Source of the DNA: Endocalyx cinctus
Taxonomy: Eukaryota; Ascomycota; Sordariomycetes; Amphisphaeriales; Apiosporaceae
Assembly (NCBI GenBank): GCA_001600455.1
Contig: BCKC01000002.1
Coordinates: 3,052,171 to 3,116,170 of the forward strand
DNA length: 64,000 bases
Direction of reading: 5' to 3'
Shown: positions 46,056 through 57,648 of the stretch, piece by piece
Layout: the number at the start of each line of letters is the position of its first letter
Position numbering within the stretch: position 1 is the stretch's first letter
Position numbers and translations under genes: made by a program
Notes under the pieces: model-generated
Told to the model about the DNA's origin: nothing
Seen by the model: the letters and a program-made list of their open reading frames with translations, nothing else
Databases searched by the model: none

Positions 46056-49000
46056 GATGTAGGTTATCGTTAAGGACGTTTCAACAAGTTAAAACGAAAA
46101 TAAGCTAGTCAGTCGATCAACTGTGTGGTGATACAACACGGGTGAAAAGTCGAATAATATATCGTATGTTGCTCGACTCGTAAGAAAAGACTTTAATATG
46201 ATACAAAGGTTTATAAGACTAAGAAGAATGGGCGGCAGGCAAATGTGAATATAACTCTTCAAATGAGGTATATAAGTACGTGCAAGATGCGCGTGGGATC
46301 AGCCTTCTCCAACAGGTGGCGGTTGATCGTGTCCCTAGGGACCGTATTGCTATAACTTCAAAGGCATAATGTTCGCTTTAGAATAAAAACAATTGTTTGC
46401 CGACAATGAAGAACTGAATTAAATAGGTTGTTGGAGTATGTTGTTGTCGTTTACTTCACAGTAATGAAGCCAAGGCGTAAAATGTAAAAGAATTTGTTTA
46501 ACCAAGTTGAAGAAGTCTTGGGGGAGGAGGGTGGCACAATGTACTGTCAGATTGTGTATGCGGGTATAAACGAGACAGTAAACTAAGTAAACTAATAATA
46601 AGTTTAGAAAGGGTAGGGGGGGTAATAACAAGGGCTGACTCGTCGGAATGAGTTGATTAGAGAAGACGGAAGGGTTCTTGGTGGCTTTCTTGGCCACAAC
46701 CCTAGAAAATGACGTTGAAAGCTGTAATGCGGGATTATGTCAATAACACTACACACTAAAACTCTACTCAGCCAATGTGTACCTAACCATACACTAAAAA
46801 TACAAATTAAAAAAAAAAGATCACCGATCAATATTTCAATATCTATTTTTTTTTGTACAAATAGAAATAGAAATAAGAAATGTAAAAAAAGGCGAATGTT
46901 GAGAGAGACGAAAAAGACGCATACATACCTTAATCTTGTTGGTTTAGCTATCAAAGTAGTTTTTAAAACTACCTAGAAGATAGACACACCGATAGGTGAA
47001 ATGGTAGAAAGAGAGAAAGAGAGTTAAAAGAGCGAGAGAAGATGAGAGGTCGGTGAATGCGAAGATTATGTATGTACATGTAATGTAAGTAACTGGTTTA
47101 AGAGATTCTAGGTTAATACGCGCTGATGCAAGATATTGTGAGAAAGCATGATTAATTAGGAAAAGATTATGAGAGTCAAATCTACTGTAAGCTTGGGGCT
47201 GGGGGGACCATAGCCAGCTGGATGATCAAATTCTGTTTGCGTACATATTATTATCTTACTTTTTATTTTATTTTTATTTTCTTTTTCTTTTTTGTACACC
47301 AACCCTCCTCAATTATTCAATACGGTCATCCAGTAAAGGTGTAGTGTAATAATAATAATGTAGCGCCGAAAAAAGGATGAGCGGTGGGTAAGTCCGGATT
47401 TGATATAGACCAAAAAAAAGAACAACCAAAGGGAAAAAAAAAAAAATTAATATACTAAGAAAAAAAAAAAATAAGCGGTATGTATTAGAGTGGAATGTGT
47501 TTAATATCTATCCACTTCTCTCTGACAAAAGAGAATAATCTCAATAATCTCAATAATATTGCCCAGCTGCCCAGTCACGGATAATGAAGGCTTGGATTCT
47601 TGGATTCTGCTTGGCTCGCGGGCGGGGTGATCCCTTATTTCTAAATCGACACACCCATAAGACGGTAATGTAGTGTACACAGCAGTACGTCTATACATAC
47701 ATATTGGCAGTGTATTTAATATGCTATGGTACGTTCGGTAGAGCATAGGATCAGTTGCTTCGTAACAAGCCAAGATAGCCATAGCCAGGTAGCCATAGCC
47801 ACCGAATCATTAATCACCATTTTGTTTCATTCCATCTTAAACTTCTACCTATTATTACGTATGTTTCCTGCTTTCAAAAAGTATACACAGTAGACCGTAT
47901 GACTTCAACCTTTTCAATCTCACGACTAAATCAGGCAAGTCCAAGAGAACTGGCTTGCGTATACGTATTCTCAATTTATTTCATCTGAGGTATATAAATG
48001 CTAGTACCTAAGTTCATTTGTCTTTGGTAAGATGAATCGACAAAAAAAAACAATATTATTAGAGTCAAGTTACCATTACCATACATACTAGGATCTAGGA
48101 TTAGGATACACTACGGATGTATGTAGTAAAGTACTCTCCTACGCTACAGCCTAGATAAGCTTAGCCTTGCCTCTCTCAAAGAGCCATCTGGAAAATGCTC
48201 CTCTTATCCATCCCCAACATTGCTATAACCTGCTCCACCACTACACGTTGCTATGAACATCAAAATTTTCTTTGTCCCCTTCACGCTTTGCGATGGCAAA
48301 TCTCGGCCAGTTGTCGGAATACTGTGTATGGGCCCTGTAGACACGGCACATCAAGGGTATTCATCTCGTCCAATCAAACCGTGCGAATCAGTCATCAGCA
48401 GCAGGAGAAAATTCAGATTCGTCTGATCAAAAAGCTCCGGACCGGACTAAAGTCATTAAACAAGATCGCGAGCATGGAGCAAATTTTTCTTCACCGCAAT
48501 AATATCTCAAACCTATCTCTCCCCTACCTAACTTTAAAATTTTCCATTGTATGAAAAGGGAATTAAGAAGAAATTTCCCATCCCCCTTTCCATCGTATCG
48601 TATCGTATCGTTTATTACATGCATACGTACAAGTAGTATAACATACTAGGTTATATGCAGTGTACAAGTAGAGCTTGTACCTCATGCGGGTACCCATCTG
48701 CATATCCATCGTAAGACGACTGCGCGATTTTTATCTTCCACTCGTTTATCCCGAAGTGGCACCACCTAGCCACTGAATCGCATGCTTGTAACTGGATTGG
48801 GACCATCTGTATCCCGCTTTGAGATCAATCAAAGGGACTCGGCAACAAAATCTCTACACGATTGTCGGGTACCTGGTTTATAGTCATTAGTACGCAGTAT
48901 TTGATTTATCTAGGCGATTTTACAGTAGGTCGCACATGTATTATAGGCAGCACAAGCAGCGAATGTTATCGAAAGCCAAGAACACCATTTATTCTTGGTC

Positions 49001-52000
49001 TCTCATCATAGGTTCTTCTTGAAGATCTTAAGCATTCCAAGGGTCCTTCTGGCCGCTGATCTCGAATAGCCTTCAAAGTTTAAAATATTCTATTTCAATA
49101 TTTACGATACAGAAGAAAACCAAGAAACATGGTATTTGAGATAGATGGATAAGTTTGCCATCTTTCCGAGATTCCTATCCAGTTTTAAGGCGGTGAACAT
49201 TTGGAAGCGCAATCTACGACACATAAGCATCCATGGATATTATACTACACATGGATATATGTGGACATCCAGACCACGTCTTCTGTTTATATGTACATAT
49301 TTCTGCACATGAGTCTTTCCAACCGAATTCGTGGGTCCATGCTTAACACTATCGATGTCCCCGTGATGCGAATATACTGTACCCAGGGTTTTACTTAGTG
49401 AGCTCCTACGCTAGCTGAACGAAAAGGGAGAGAACCCCCCCTTCGAAATTGGGAGATAATGCAACAATCAAGCGTCGTTACACTGCATGGACCCAGCATC
49501 GATTCGGTCACTGCAGCCGAGTCTGTATTGAGTGTGAAGTTCCTGTGGTCGGGGAGCAATGAATCGGCAAGTGATCATCTCACGCTGTGCCACCTGAGAA
49601 CAAAAAATGCAGAGCCCGAATAACCCAATAAGCTGAAGGGAAGTTGAAGTAGTCAGCGTTGAACCTTGGTTATAGAGTTTCAGCGACATAGAGATTTGCG
49701 TGTGATTCATACTACCCCTCCACCCAATCTACCAATGCGGTGTTGACTGAGCAGTGGATTCTTCCAACTATATTTTTACTACCTAATATACCACACCATC
49801 ACGTTCGCTGACATCACAGTCACTCGATACTCATGAGACCAAGCTCATTTCAGATGTGATTGGATTTAAATCCATTTCCACGTGGTGAACAAACGAAGTT
49901 TCAAGAATAATCCCACGAACGCGAATGCTAGTTGGTAATATAGGTTGCATGTATATTTCATGCTTTGCTTATCCTCATTTACCTACTACACTACACAACG
50001 TACATTCTATCCGCTAGGTTTAGCCCCCTACCTTAATCGCGCGCTGCTTTTCGGTGCTTTGCTTGCCCTAGCCACTTCTTACACGCTGGGGAAACCCGGT
50101 ATCTATCCAGGTCTGAGCACTAGGTTTTCGCGCTACAGATGATGTTCAGAACCCTGCATATATTATGTTCAACCTTCCAACCATCTACAACTACTTACTT
50201 AAGTATGCTATATACACGATGAACATATATTCAATTTCCATAGCATGTTGAACAGAACAACTATCGCCACGTATCATATGCTATCTATTCACATCTCTAG
50301 GACCCAGGAATTGATACTTTTAAGGTTTCAACCCCGCCATCTTACGCGGCTCGGGTTAGATGTGATCGATTCTTCCCCGCACTTCATAATACGTGAACGG
50401 CTTGCCTATAAGGGAATTACAGTTGTAAAGCGACCCAACAACAAGTATTTTCTATATTCCCACCTCTGGATACCAACTAGAGTTAGCAGCATTGTTCACA
50501 ATTTACAAAAGCGTCCTCCCGGATCTCTGATTTGAAGTCGAAACCGAAACCCCTCACGGCGTCACGTAATTGAGGGTCCAGTAAGTGAAACCCCACGAAT
50601 CGAGGATCGCATAACTTTCGTGGGGAAGATAATAGCAGCAAGTAACAGGAACTGTCATATTCCGTTCCGTTTTCGTGACACCACCATCAACCGTTTCTTT
50701 AAATAAGTTCAACTTCGCCTTACTGAAACGTAAGATTATTACATCATTTCATGATAAGGCTGGCTTGTTTCATTCCTTCGCGCCGATAGAAAGAATGATC
50801 TGCACCCGAGGGGCTGAGTTGACTTTGAAACGTAATAGCATAGCTGCTTTATCTTACGGCTGCCGACGATCAAATGTAACGACTCTCGCGCTCTCGAGTA
50901 AAAATGATATCTTGCATATCACCAACATGGCGCCTACTCCACGCAGTCACCTACAATGACGTAGAGTTTTAAAGAAATGCGGTTGGAAGTTATTCACGCG
51001 TCTACTATTTATTTAGTCCCCGGGAGAATCCAGTGGTTCAGAGTATCGGTAGGCGCGGTATTAAAAAAAAAAAAAAAAATACGTCGGCGTCTAGCTTGGA
51101 TAACTGTTCTTTGAACCAACACGTTTCAACGCGGCAGCTATTATAGATCAAGTGGTCATCTGACAAGTCGCGGGGGAAACATGTGAAGGGCCTGCAAAAC
51201 AAGGCCTTGGCCTGATCATACCTCAAGCTAATATTGACGTTTATTGCTAATAAAAGACATTTTCAAGATGAACTTTCGTCAAACCCGGTTATACGGCTAG
51301 TGACGGTTGGGATCCAACTATGAAAAAATCCAAAGTTAGCTCAGATTGCTGACAGTGTTTAAAAACGATAAAATATAAACATTTCGTGAAGCGTGATACT
51401 TCGGCGGACACTTTTATGGGACCGGACAACTGTAAAGAATGTCAAATTGTCCCCATAAATGCCAACTCAACGTCGCCACTTGTTTATATAACTGAAAACC
51501 GGGAAGAAGTCCTGCTGCTACATACTGTAAACGCTCTCTATGTTGGTACATTTACTTACGTTTCTTCTTTATTCGTCCTCCCCCTTCTTCTTTTTATATG
51601 AAAACAAAAATAAGGAGAAGTAAATGGAGAATATGGCGATGCCGACTTAGCGCTTAAGAATGTACGTATTTATCGCGCGTAGTTGTTATGTAGGTTACTG
51701 CTCTAGAAACAAAGTTGTTTGTGCCTGACACACCGGATCGCGCATCCATCCAAAGATCACATGATGAAAAGCAGTTAGTTAAGGTAGGAACGTTGCAGCT
51801 TATATTAGAAGTTCGCTGGTATATGAATTTTGCAAAGCAAGACATTCAATGCAATGACATAGGATGGGTAGTACAGCACAAGAGGGAGGGCTGGCGAGGT
51901 CATCACGTGACTCTAAGTCACGTGGTATTGTTTAGTCCCCGGCCTGGAGTGGACCCGTTGAGCCTGGCTTAAACACCCGATTACCTAAGTCCACGAGTCT

Positions 52001-52140
52001 GCTCACTTAGTAATCTAACGAGGCTAGGCCTAATTATTCCGATATTCCGATAATTTAGCATAGAATCTTTAATTTGCATTTGGCTTCTACTCAAGCTCTA
52101 CCAAGTCACGCATTTCACCCAATTGACAACATCACTCATC
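46056..52140. other. 6.1-kb gene-free stretch
   Basis: Lies between the divergent starts of the acidic protein gene and ATP16. It is AT-rich with A/T runs (for example 47438-47472 and 51062-51079), TCGTA tandem copies at 48592-48610, and many short frames that resemble no family (46419-46954, 48195-48554, 49468-49710, 50245-50535, 50675-50959, 51386-51972). No transposase, reverse transcriptase or terminal repeat was recognised. It may contain noncoding RNA or strongly decayed repeats. Confidence 0.45.
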
Positions 52141-52947
52141 ATGAACACTCTTCGCGTTGCCCGCGCAGCTCTGAGAGCTCGTCCGACCGCTTTGAGAGTC
52201 CCAATTCAGTCCCTTCAGCGAAGAACCTACGCTGAAGCCGCACCCGACAAGGTTCGTGCCCTAAAGAATGTGAAGAATCCATACAATGACGCTATATTGA
52301 TACTAACTCGAATATTTGTTTGTAGATCAAGCTTACTCTGTCGCTTCCTCATCAGGTACGATTTAAGACCATGATTGCAACCTAGTCACTCTCGATATCG
52401 TCGTCGAAAGCGCTCGATCTTAATTACCGCACAAGCGAAGAAAATACCTGCATCTGCTAATTCACGCAATAGTCTATCTATGCCTCCCAAGATGTAGTTC
52501 AGGTCAACATTCCTGCTGAATCCGGGGAGATGGGTGTTCTTGCCAACCACGTTCCGTCGATCGAACAATTGAAGCCCGGTCTAGTTGAGATTATCGAGGA
52601 GACTGGTTCCAGCAAGCAGTTCTTCCGTACGTAGAAGGGACCATGCACGAATTTAGCATCGAATCCAGCGCTAACTTTCATAGTGTCCGGCGGTTTCGCG
52701 ACTGTCCAGCCCAACTCGGTGCTGAGCATCAACGCTGTAGAAGGTTACCCCCTTGAAGACTTCAGCGCGGACGCCGTCAGGGCTCAAGTTGCCGAGGCAC
52801 AGAAGGTTGCAAACGGTAGTGGTAGTGAGCAGGATGTTGCGGAAGCCAAGATTGAGTTGGAGGTAAGGATCTCATTCAACTAACTAAATGAAGTTCTTTA
52901 GCTGACCAATACAGGTTTTGGAGAGCTTGCAATCCGCTCTCAAATAG
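52141..52947 (+). CDS. ATP16: ATP synthase subunit delta, mitochondrial (ATP16)
   Basis: Central-stalk subunit of the mitochondrial F1Fo ATP synthase (bacterial epsilon homologue), linking gamma rotation to the c-ring. Five exons: 52141-52251, 52326-52355, 52473-52626, 52684-52862 and 52915-52947, all in phase, giving 168 aa. The Arg/Ala-rich presequence (MNTLRVARAALRARPTALR) is a mitochondrial transit peptide. Then come IKLTLSLPHQ, encoded entirely by a 30-nt exon, DVVQVNIPAESGEMGVLANH, VPSIEQLKPGLVEI, FLSGGFATVQPNSVLSINAV and the C-terminal helical pair LEDFSADAVRAQVAEAQK and IELEVLESLQSALK. The ATG at 52141 is chosen over the in-frame ATG at 52123 because the family starts here. Confidence 0.96.
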
Positions 52948-53728
52948 ATGGCTGTGTGTGTATAATGGGCACTTCGAGACGTCAACCTGTACATCATACT
53001 TATTCCCTATCCTATAAATTATAGAGTGCATCAGCCCCAGTCGAACAACTGTGATTGCATACTAAAGCGAGGCACCTACCTAACCTACCTAATCTCTTAA
53101 GGTTTTCTATCTGTCATGCACCTGTGTAAATTTCGTGCTTGCTTGCTACTTCCTTGGGTTTCTCAACGAACTTTCCCTACCCTCTTAACTGCTGCTTCAG
53201 TTTCTTTTTTAAGGTTCAAGATACATTATTCAAGAATATTAGGAATTCCCGTCGTTTCGACTTACCAGTAACAGATATGGATACTCACAAACCTAGAGCC
53301 ATTCGTCCCAACTCCTTACATATCTCTTTCCATTGCCCTCTGCTGGGGTTGTCCGCCTATCTCATTACATGCTTATTTTTCTAATAACGAGTAAAAAGAA
53401 ATAATATTTATTTTCAACTTATAAATACCCGTTAGAGCTTTACGCAACCTAGGCCACAGAGTATATCTCTCAATTTCTAGACCAGTCATCAGCCACAACG
53501 TTCGAACGTCTAACTCGTGCTGCTGAATGAGGAGTTCAATTAGTTATTTCGACGAGTGCCACAACATTTAAAATAAGTTCGGATTACAGGACCTAGAGCA
53601 AGAAAAGAGCATAAGGTAGTTAGGCACGTAAGCTGTATTCGGTATCAATCCTCTTCCGCTCAGCACGCTTCCTCTCAACACAACCGAGAGGTGCTCCGCA
53701 ACATCACCCAAGCAAATACTGGATAGGA
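52948..53728. other. Gene-free stretch
   Basis: 781 bp between ATP16 and the cysteine-rich gene. It contains CACCTACCTAACCTACCTAATC-type repeats at 53072-53097. The frames at 53139-53384 and 53568-53945 have no recognisable features. Confidence 0.5.
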
Positions 53729-56700
53729 ATGAAAGGTGATCAAAAACAATACGATGATGGTCATACTTGCACTGATCAACACCTCGATTTCCATGGTCAA
53801 GGAAGGCGACGTACCAGAACGATGAGTGCTCTTCAACCCGAATCTTTCGATTCCAATCATGTCTCGGCCACGAGAAAATGTAGCCTATACACCAGACCCC
53901 ATCGAGGTAGTACCCGGAATCACCCGCATGAATTTGTGCCTTCAACCGACTACACGTTAGGCAATATGGTTTCTATATCAACTCTGTTGAAATTGCCGGT
54001 TAGTCTCGGTTTCTCAAAAATCAGCCCAGATATCGACGAACAATGTTCAGGTGTTTCATTCAAGCAACATGGAATCAAGAAGCTGTCAAATTATCCTTTT
54101 CAGGGGGAAGACTTCTATTTTTCCGCGGATGGAAGTAATAGCCCTGGGGATTTCTGTAGAATTTGCCACGTGTGCTCCTCTCGGCTGTGGTTAACCACTT
54201 ACTGTCAATTTTGCCAGCATCGTTTATGCGAGAAGTGTCTCTGTGAAGTGCCTGGAAACGCAGTAAGATCTCATCTCGAGTTTTCGCACCATCCCAGTCC
54301 GACCATCAGACGCGAGGGGCCACGCTACGTCCAGCCCGTAGCCTTAACAACAGCAAAGTCAATGGATTCTTTCCAGCGATCTACGGAAATTCACCAGGAG
54401 GCGACATATCATCATGCTTCTTCTCGCCAACAAACCAGTTCTCTCGAGACCTCTCAGAGACAAGTGATAGACGAGGAAAATGGAAACTTATCGTCTAGAT
54501 CACGACAATCCCAACAAACGGATTTAGGGAAAGACAGGCCTCCTCTGCGTCATCAGCCGACTTTGCCGATAAAGCAGAATCCTTTCCTTGTCACCGACAA
54601 GAAAATCAAGGGGCAATCTATTAGGCAAAATCGGTTTATCGTCGCTGACAGTAAAGCTAAGGATCAATCGATTAAACATGAAGACAGCGCAACGGTAGAG
54701 GCAGTGACTGAATGCAACAACCCATCATGCAGAGCAACACATGACGGACACCATCCTTTTCGCCATAGTATTTCCTGCGTCTTAGGTAAGAGTGAGGAAC
54801 GCGAAAAAGACGTACGCTCTATCGAGAATTTATCCAACACCACGGATGTTCAATCGCTATCGGAGTCTCAACCTAAAAAACAGCACATCCTAGATTCCAA
54901 TAACAATAACAACAAGATCCATCGCCACCATTCTTCTGGTTTTCATAATGTTCATCATATCGCCGAGCATCTTGCTGCTGCTACTGAACAGGGCACCGAT
55001 GATTTACACGATCGGGCTGCGGATTCTCAATCCACAAAAGAAAGTATTAAGACCAAGACGGGAAGTGAACGCCAATTAATGCCTATGACCCCCGTTCGGC
55101 CGGTTACTGGCCTTGACTCCTTCCAGTACGTACAAGATGCCGTACCCCCAGGTCATCCGCTACGGAGTGCTGGGGGGCGACAGCCCGTTGGTCAGGATCC
55201 TAGCCCCAACGATATAACCGGCAATGAACTTACGGTATCGACTCGAGGCTCACTAGGTGCACAGGCGGAATCCTCGTTGAGTGGAGGGTTAAGGATTGAA
55301 TCCTCGAACAAACAGAAATATTCTAAACAAGAGAGTGACTAGGCATCTTCGAGGAACGAGACATTAACTCACGAAGAAAACAGATATACAGGCAATCTAA
55401 AGCCGACGGATCAAAAGGCAACACACACAGAGCACTTGGAGGTCCCCGGTCATACCAACGACACCAGTAAAACTAATTATGTGAGAGACCAGATATATAG
55501 GACGGAAAGCCGGAAGTCATCCGAACGCAACTATCGTGTGGGCTTTCGAGAGAGCTCTTCACCGAACCGCATCAATGACCACAGCCATGATGCTTATCCC
55601 TTCACAGATACGGCTCGGAGCACTTGTGAGACAGTCACACAAACGACCTGGGAGGCTCCCACACTACGTAAGAGGGAAGACATTTCTGAAGCTTCTGGAG
55701 AAGATACCGTGCGAAAGAAGCGGCTATTGAGCCCACCCTTATGGCTAAAGCAGCCGAGCAAGCAGCCAGCAAATGCACTCCTGGCCTTGCATCATACCAC
55801 ACAGGACTCCGAACAGCATACGAGCAAAAGCCAGAATATATACAGGAAGGACAATGCTAATTCGAGGAGAGAGGAGCAGTCCGCATATATGGATAGTCTC
55901 ATTCACAAAACGGATAAATCACACGCGTCTACAAGTGGTAGCCGCCGTGGCTCAAAATTGACGGCTCAGGCTGAACCGTTACCACACATCCCGACCGATG
56001 TAGATGTGGCGAAGGTTGAACTGTTGAAGCGGCAGGCGGACGGTCAACATGAATTACGAGTTGATTCCCGTGGGAGCTATACCAGATCTTCAAAAGTCCA
56101 AATATATGGGCCGGAAAAAATTACAAGCCCCTCGCCGCAAGCTCAAGCGGTCACCAATCAATTCCAAGAGTCTACCGAGAGTTTTCCCGTCATCTCCAAC
56201 TCGGTGCAGGATCACTATCGAGAAAGAACCCGTCGCGCCGAAGCAGAGCTGGTTAACTTACTCTGGGAGCGCCGCAGCCTGCGGGCAAACTTGACCCTGG
56301 AAAGAGCCGCTACGGGTACCGCGAGTGCTTTCGAATTTTCCCCAAGATCGCTGGGTGTAGTGGAGAAAACTCAAGACACCGGTAACACCGCTAGGAAATT
56401 TCACGCGGAAGCTAGGACGAATGGCGACGAAGAGTTTATGACCATGCAGAGGCCCTCGGCGAGCCTCGAGGTTTCCAGACCTCAACCGATCGCGCCGCCG
56501 GATCACGAGTGCACCTGGAAAGACCGGTACGAGGCATTGACGGCCGATATCCGCCTACTCAAAGCGGAGATGTCAACGCTTGCCTCGAGGCGAGATTCGG
56601 GAGAGGAGGAGATGCAAGCGACGGAGACGGTGCACGAGAAGAGGGAGCAGACGTTGAGAGGTCACGAAGATCACCTTGGCATTCGGGGCCTCACCATTGT

Positions 56701-56794
56701 CATGCATCTAAGAGGTAAAGAGGATGTGGTGATCAATACTGATCTTACGGACGAGCTCGGGTCTTATGAGGGAAGCTTGATGGGAGAAGGTTGA
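53729..56794 (+). CDS. Cysteine/histidine-rich fungal orphan protein with a C-terminal coiled coil
   Basis: Two exons are proposed: 53729-55234 and 55343-56794, giving about 985 aa. A TAG at 55340-55342 breaks an otherwise open frame, but it coincides with a good 3' splice site (CTAAAC branch-like word, then GACTAG). A donor GTATCG at 55235 restores phase 0 over a 108-nt intron. Features: a zinc-binding-like cluster at 143-172 (C-x2-C-x2-C-x9-C-x2-C-x4-C-x2-C, CRICHVC to LCEKCLC) followed by SHLEFSHHPSP; a second Cys/His motif at about 329-350 (CNNPSCRATHDGHH to SISC); two imperfect 17-aa repeats at 284-317; a long polar disordered middle; a charged coiled coil near YRERTRRAEAELVNLLWERR; and a C-terminal block GLTIVMHLRGKEDVVINTDL. 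I believe similar proteins exist in other Sordariomycetes, but no function is known to me. Confidence 0.72.
55235..55342 (+). other. Proposed 108-nt intron whose acceptor TAG is an in-frame stop
   Basis: Donor GTATCG at 55235, branch-like CTAAAC near 55323, acceptor TAG at 55340-55342. Its length is a multiple of three and it starts and ends in phase 0. If retained, translation continues through 35 codons and stops exactly at the acceptor; if removed, the frame continues for 483 more codons. Among the nearby GT sites upstream of the acceptor (55235, 55257, 55276, 55281, 55288), only this one fits the phase. Confidence 0.6.
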
Positions 56795-57648
56795 TGATGC
56801 ACCGTCGATTAACGGCCTTCGTTGAGAAGGCAGTGCGCAGCGGACTATCCTAGGCATTGGAGATTCCATTTCCATATCCAAGTCACTATTGACTTACATT
56901 GACGCATTAAGATTGATATTATTTAGCTTGCATTCATCAATAAGTATTCTTTCTCGAAATAAAGTCTACCCCTTGATTACACACGATAACTACATGCACC
57001 AAGATAGCCTGTGACCTCAAGTCTTCTGTTGTAAACACCATGCTATATCCCTTGTGTAACATTCCTGGTCACGAATGCTTCATCTGAAGGCCGTTTTAGC
57101 CATACTTACACCTACGTCCTAAGTAATGCTCCTCGCAAGTCACATCATGATTGTTTTTGAGTTTGTGAGTCATTAGTAAAAGATACCGACATAGGATAAG
57201 TCCACGGGTCTACTCGTATAATGCGACTTTTCTAGACACGTCTTCCAAAGTCACCCAAATAGATGATTCACCGTATCTGTTCTTCTCTTCCATATGTGAT
57301 TAATACAAGGTCGGGACATAGAAGATTCAGTCATTTTGGAATCACATTTAACACAGCGAGAGGTGACGATGTCCATACTACTGAGCTTTTGTACAAACAT
57401 AAAAACTAGTCTTTATTATAATAACCTTGGAACGTTTCACACCCCTCTTTTTACTCGTCCACCCACATACACCATCGCCTACTCTATCACCATCTAGGAT
57501 TACTATATGTGCAGTGTTTATTAATTTATTTACTTATTTACTGAAATATTTCTCGGAAATTTTTGATATCGTCGCCTACCTGCCGCGGACTTGGTAGGAG
57601 CTGAAGTTAACAGGCTTGAATATCAAATATAGGTATCAAGAACCAACC
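56795..57648. other. Gene-free stretch
   Basis: 854 bp between two orphan genes on the plus strand; terminator of the first and promoter of the second are expected. AT-rich; no specific element seen. Confidence 0.5.

Noticed and set aside
48195..48554. 119-aa plus-strand frame in the 6-kb gap
   Set aside because: No recognisable feature; composition fits random AT-rich DNA.
50245..50535. 96-aa plus-strand frame considered as a transposon remnant
   Set aside because: No transposase or reverse-transcriptase motif and no flanking terminal repeats.
55340..55342. In-frame TAG taken as a sign of a pseudogene or of two separate genes
   Set aside because: The downstream half keeps an open frame of 483 codons with a conserved-looking C-terminus and lacks a credible ATG near its start. 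An in-phase intron ending at this TAG explains it more simply.
57616..57648. TTG start for the orphan protein
   Set aside because: An in-frame ATG follows 11 codons later with a reasonable context, and non-ATG initiation is rare.
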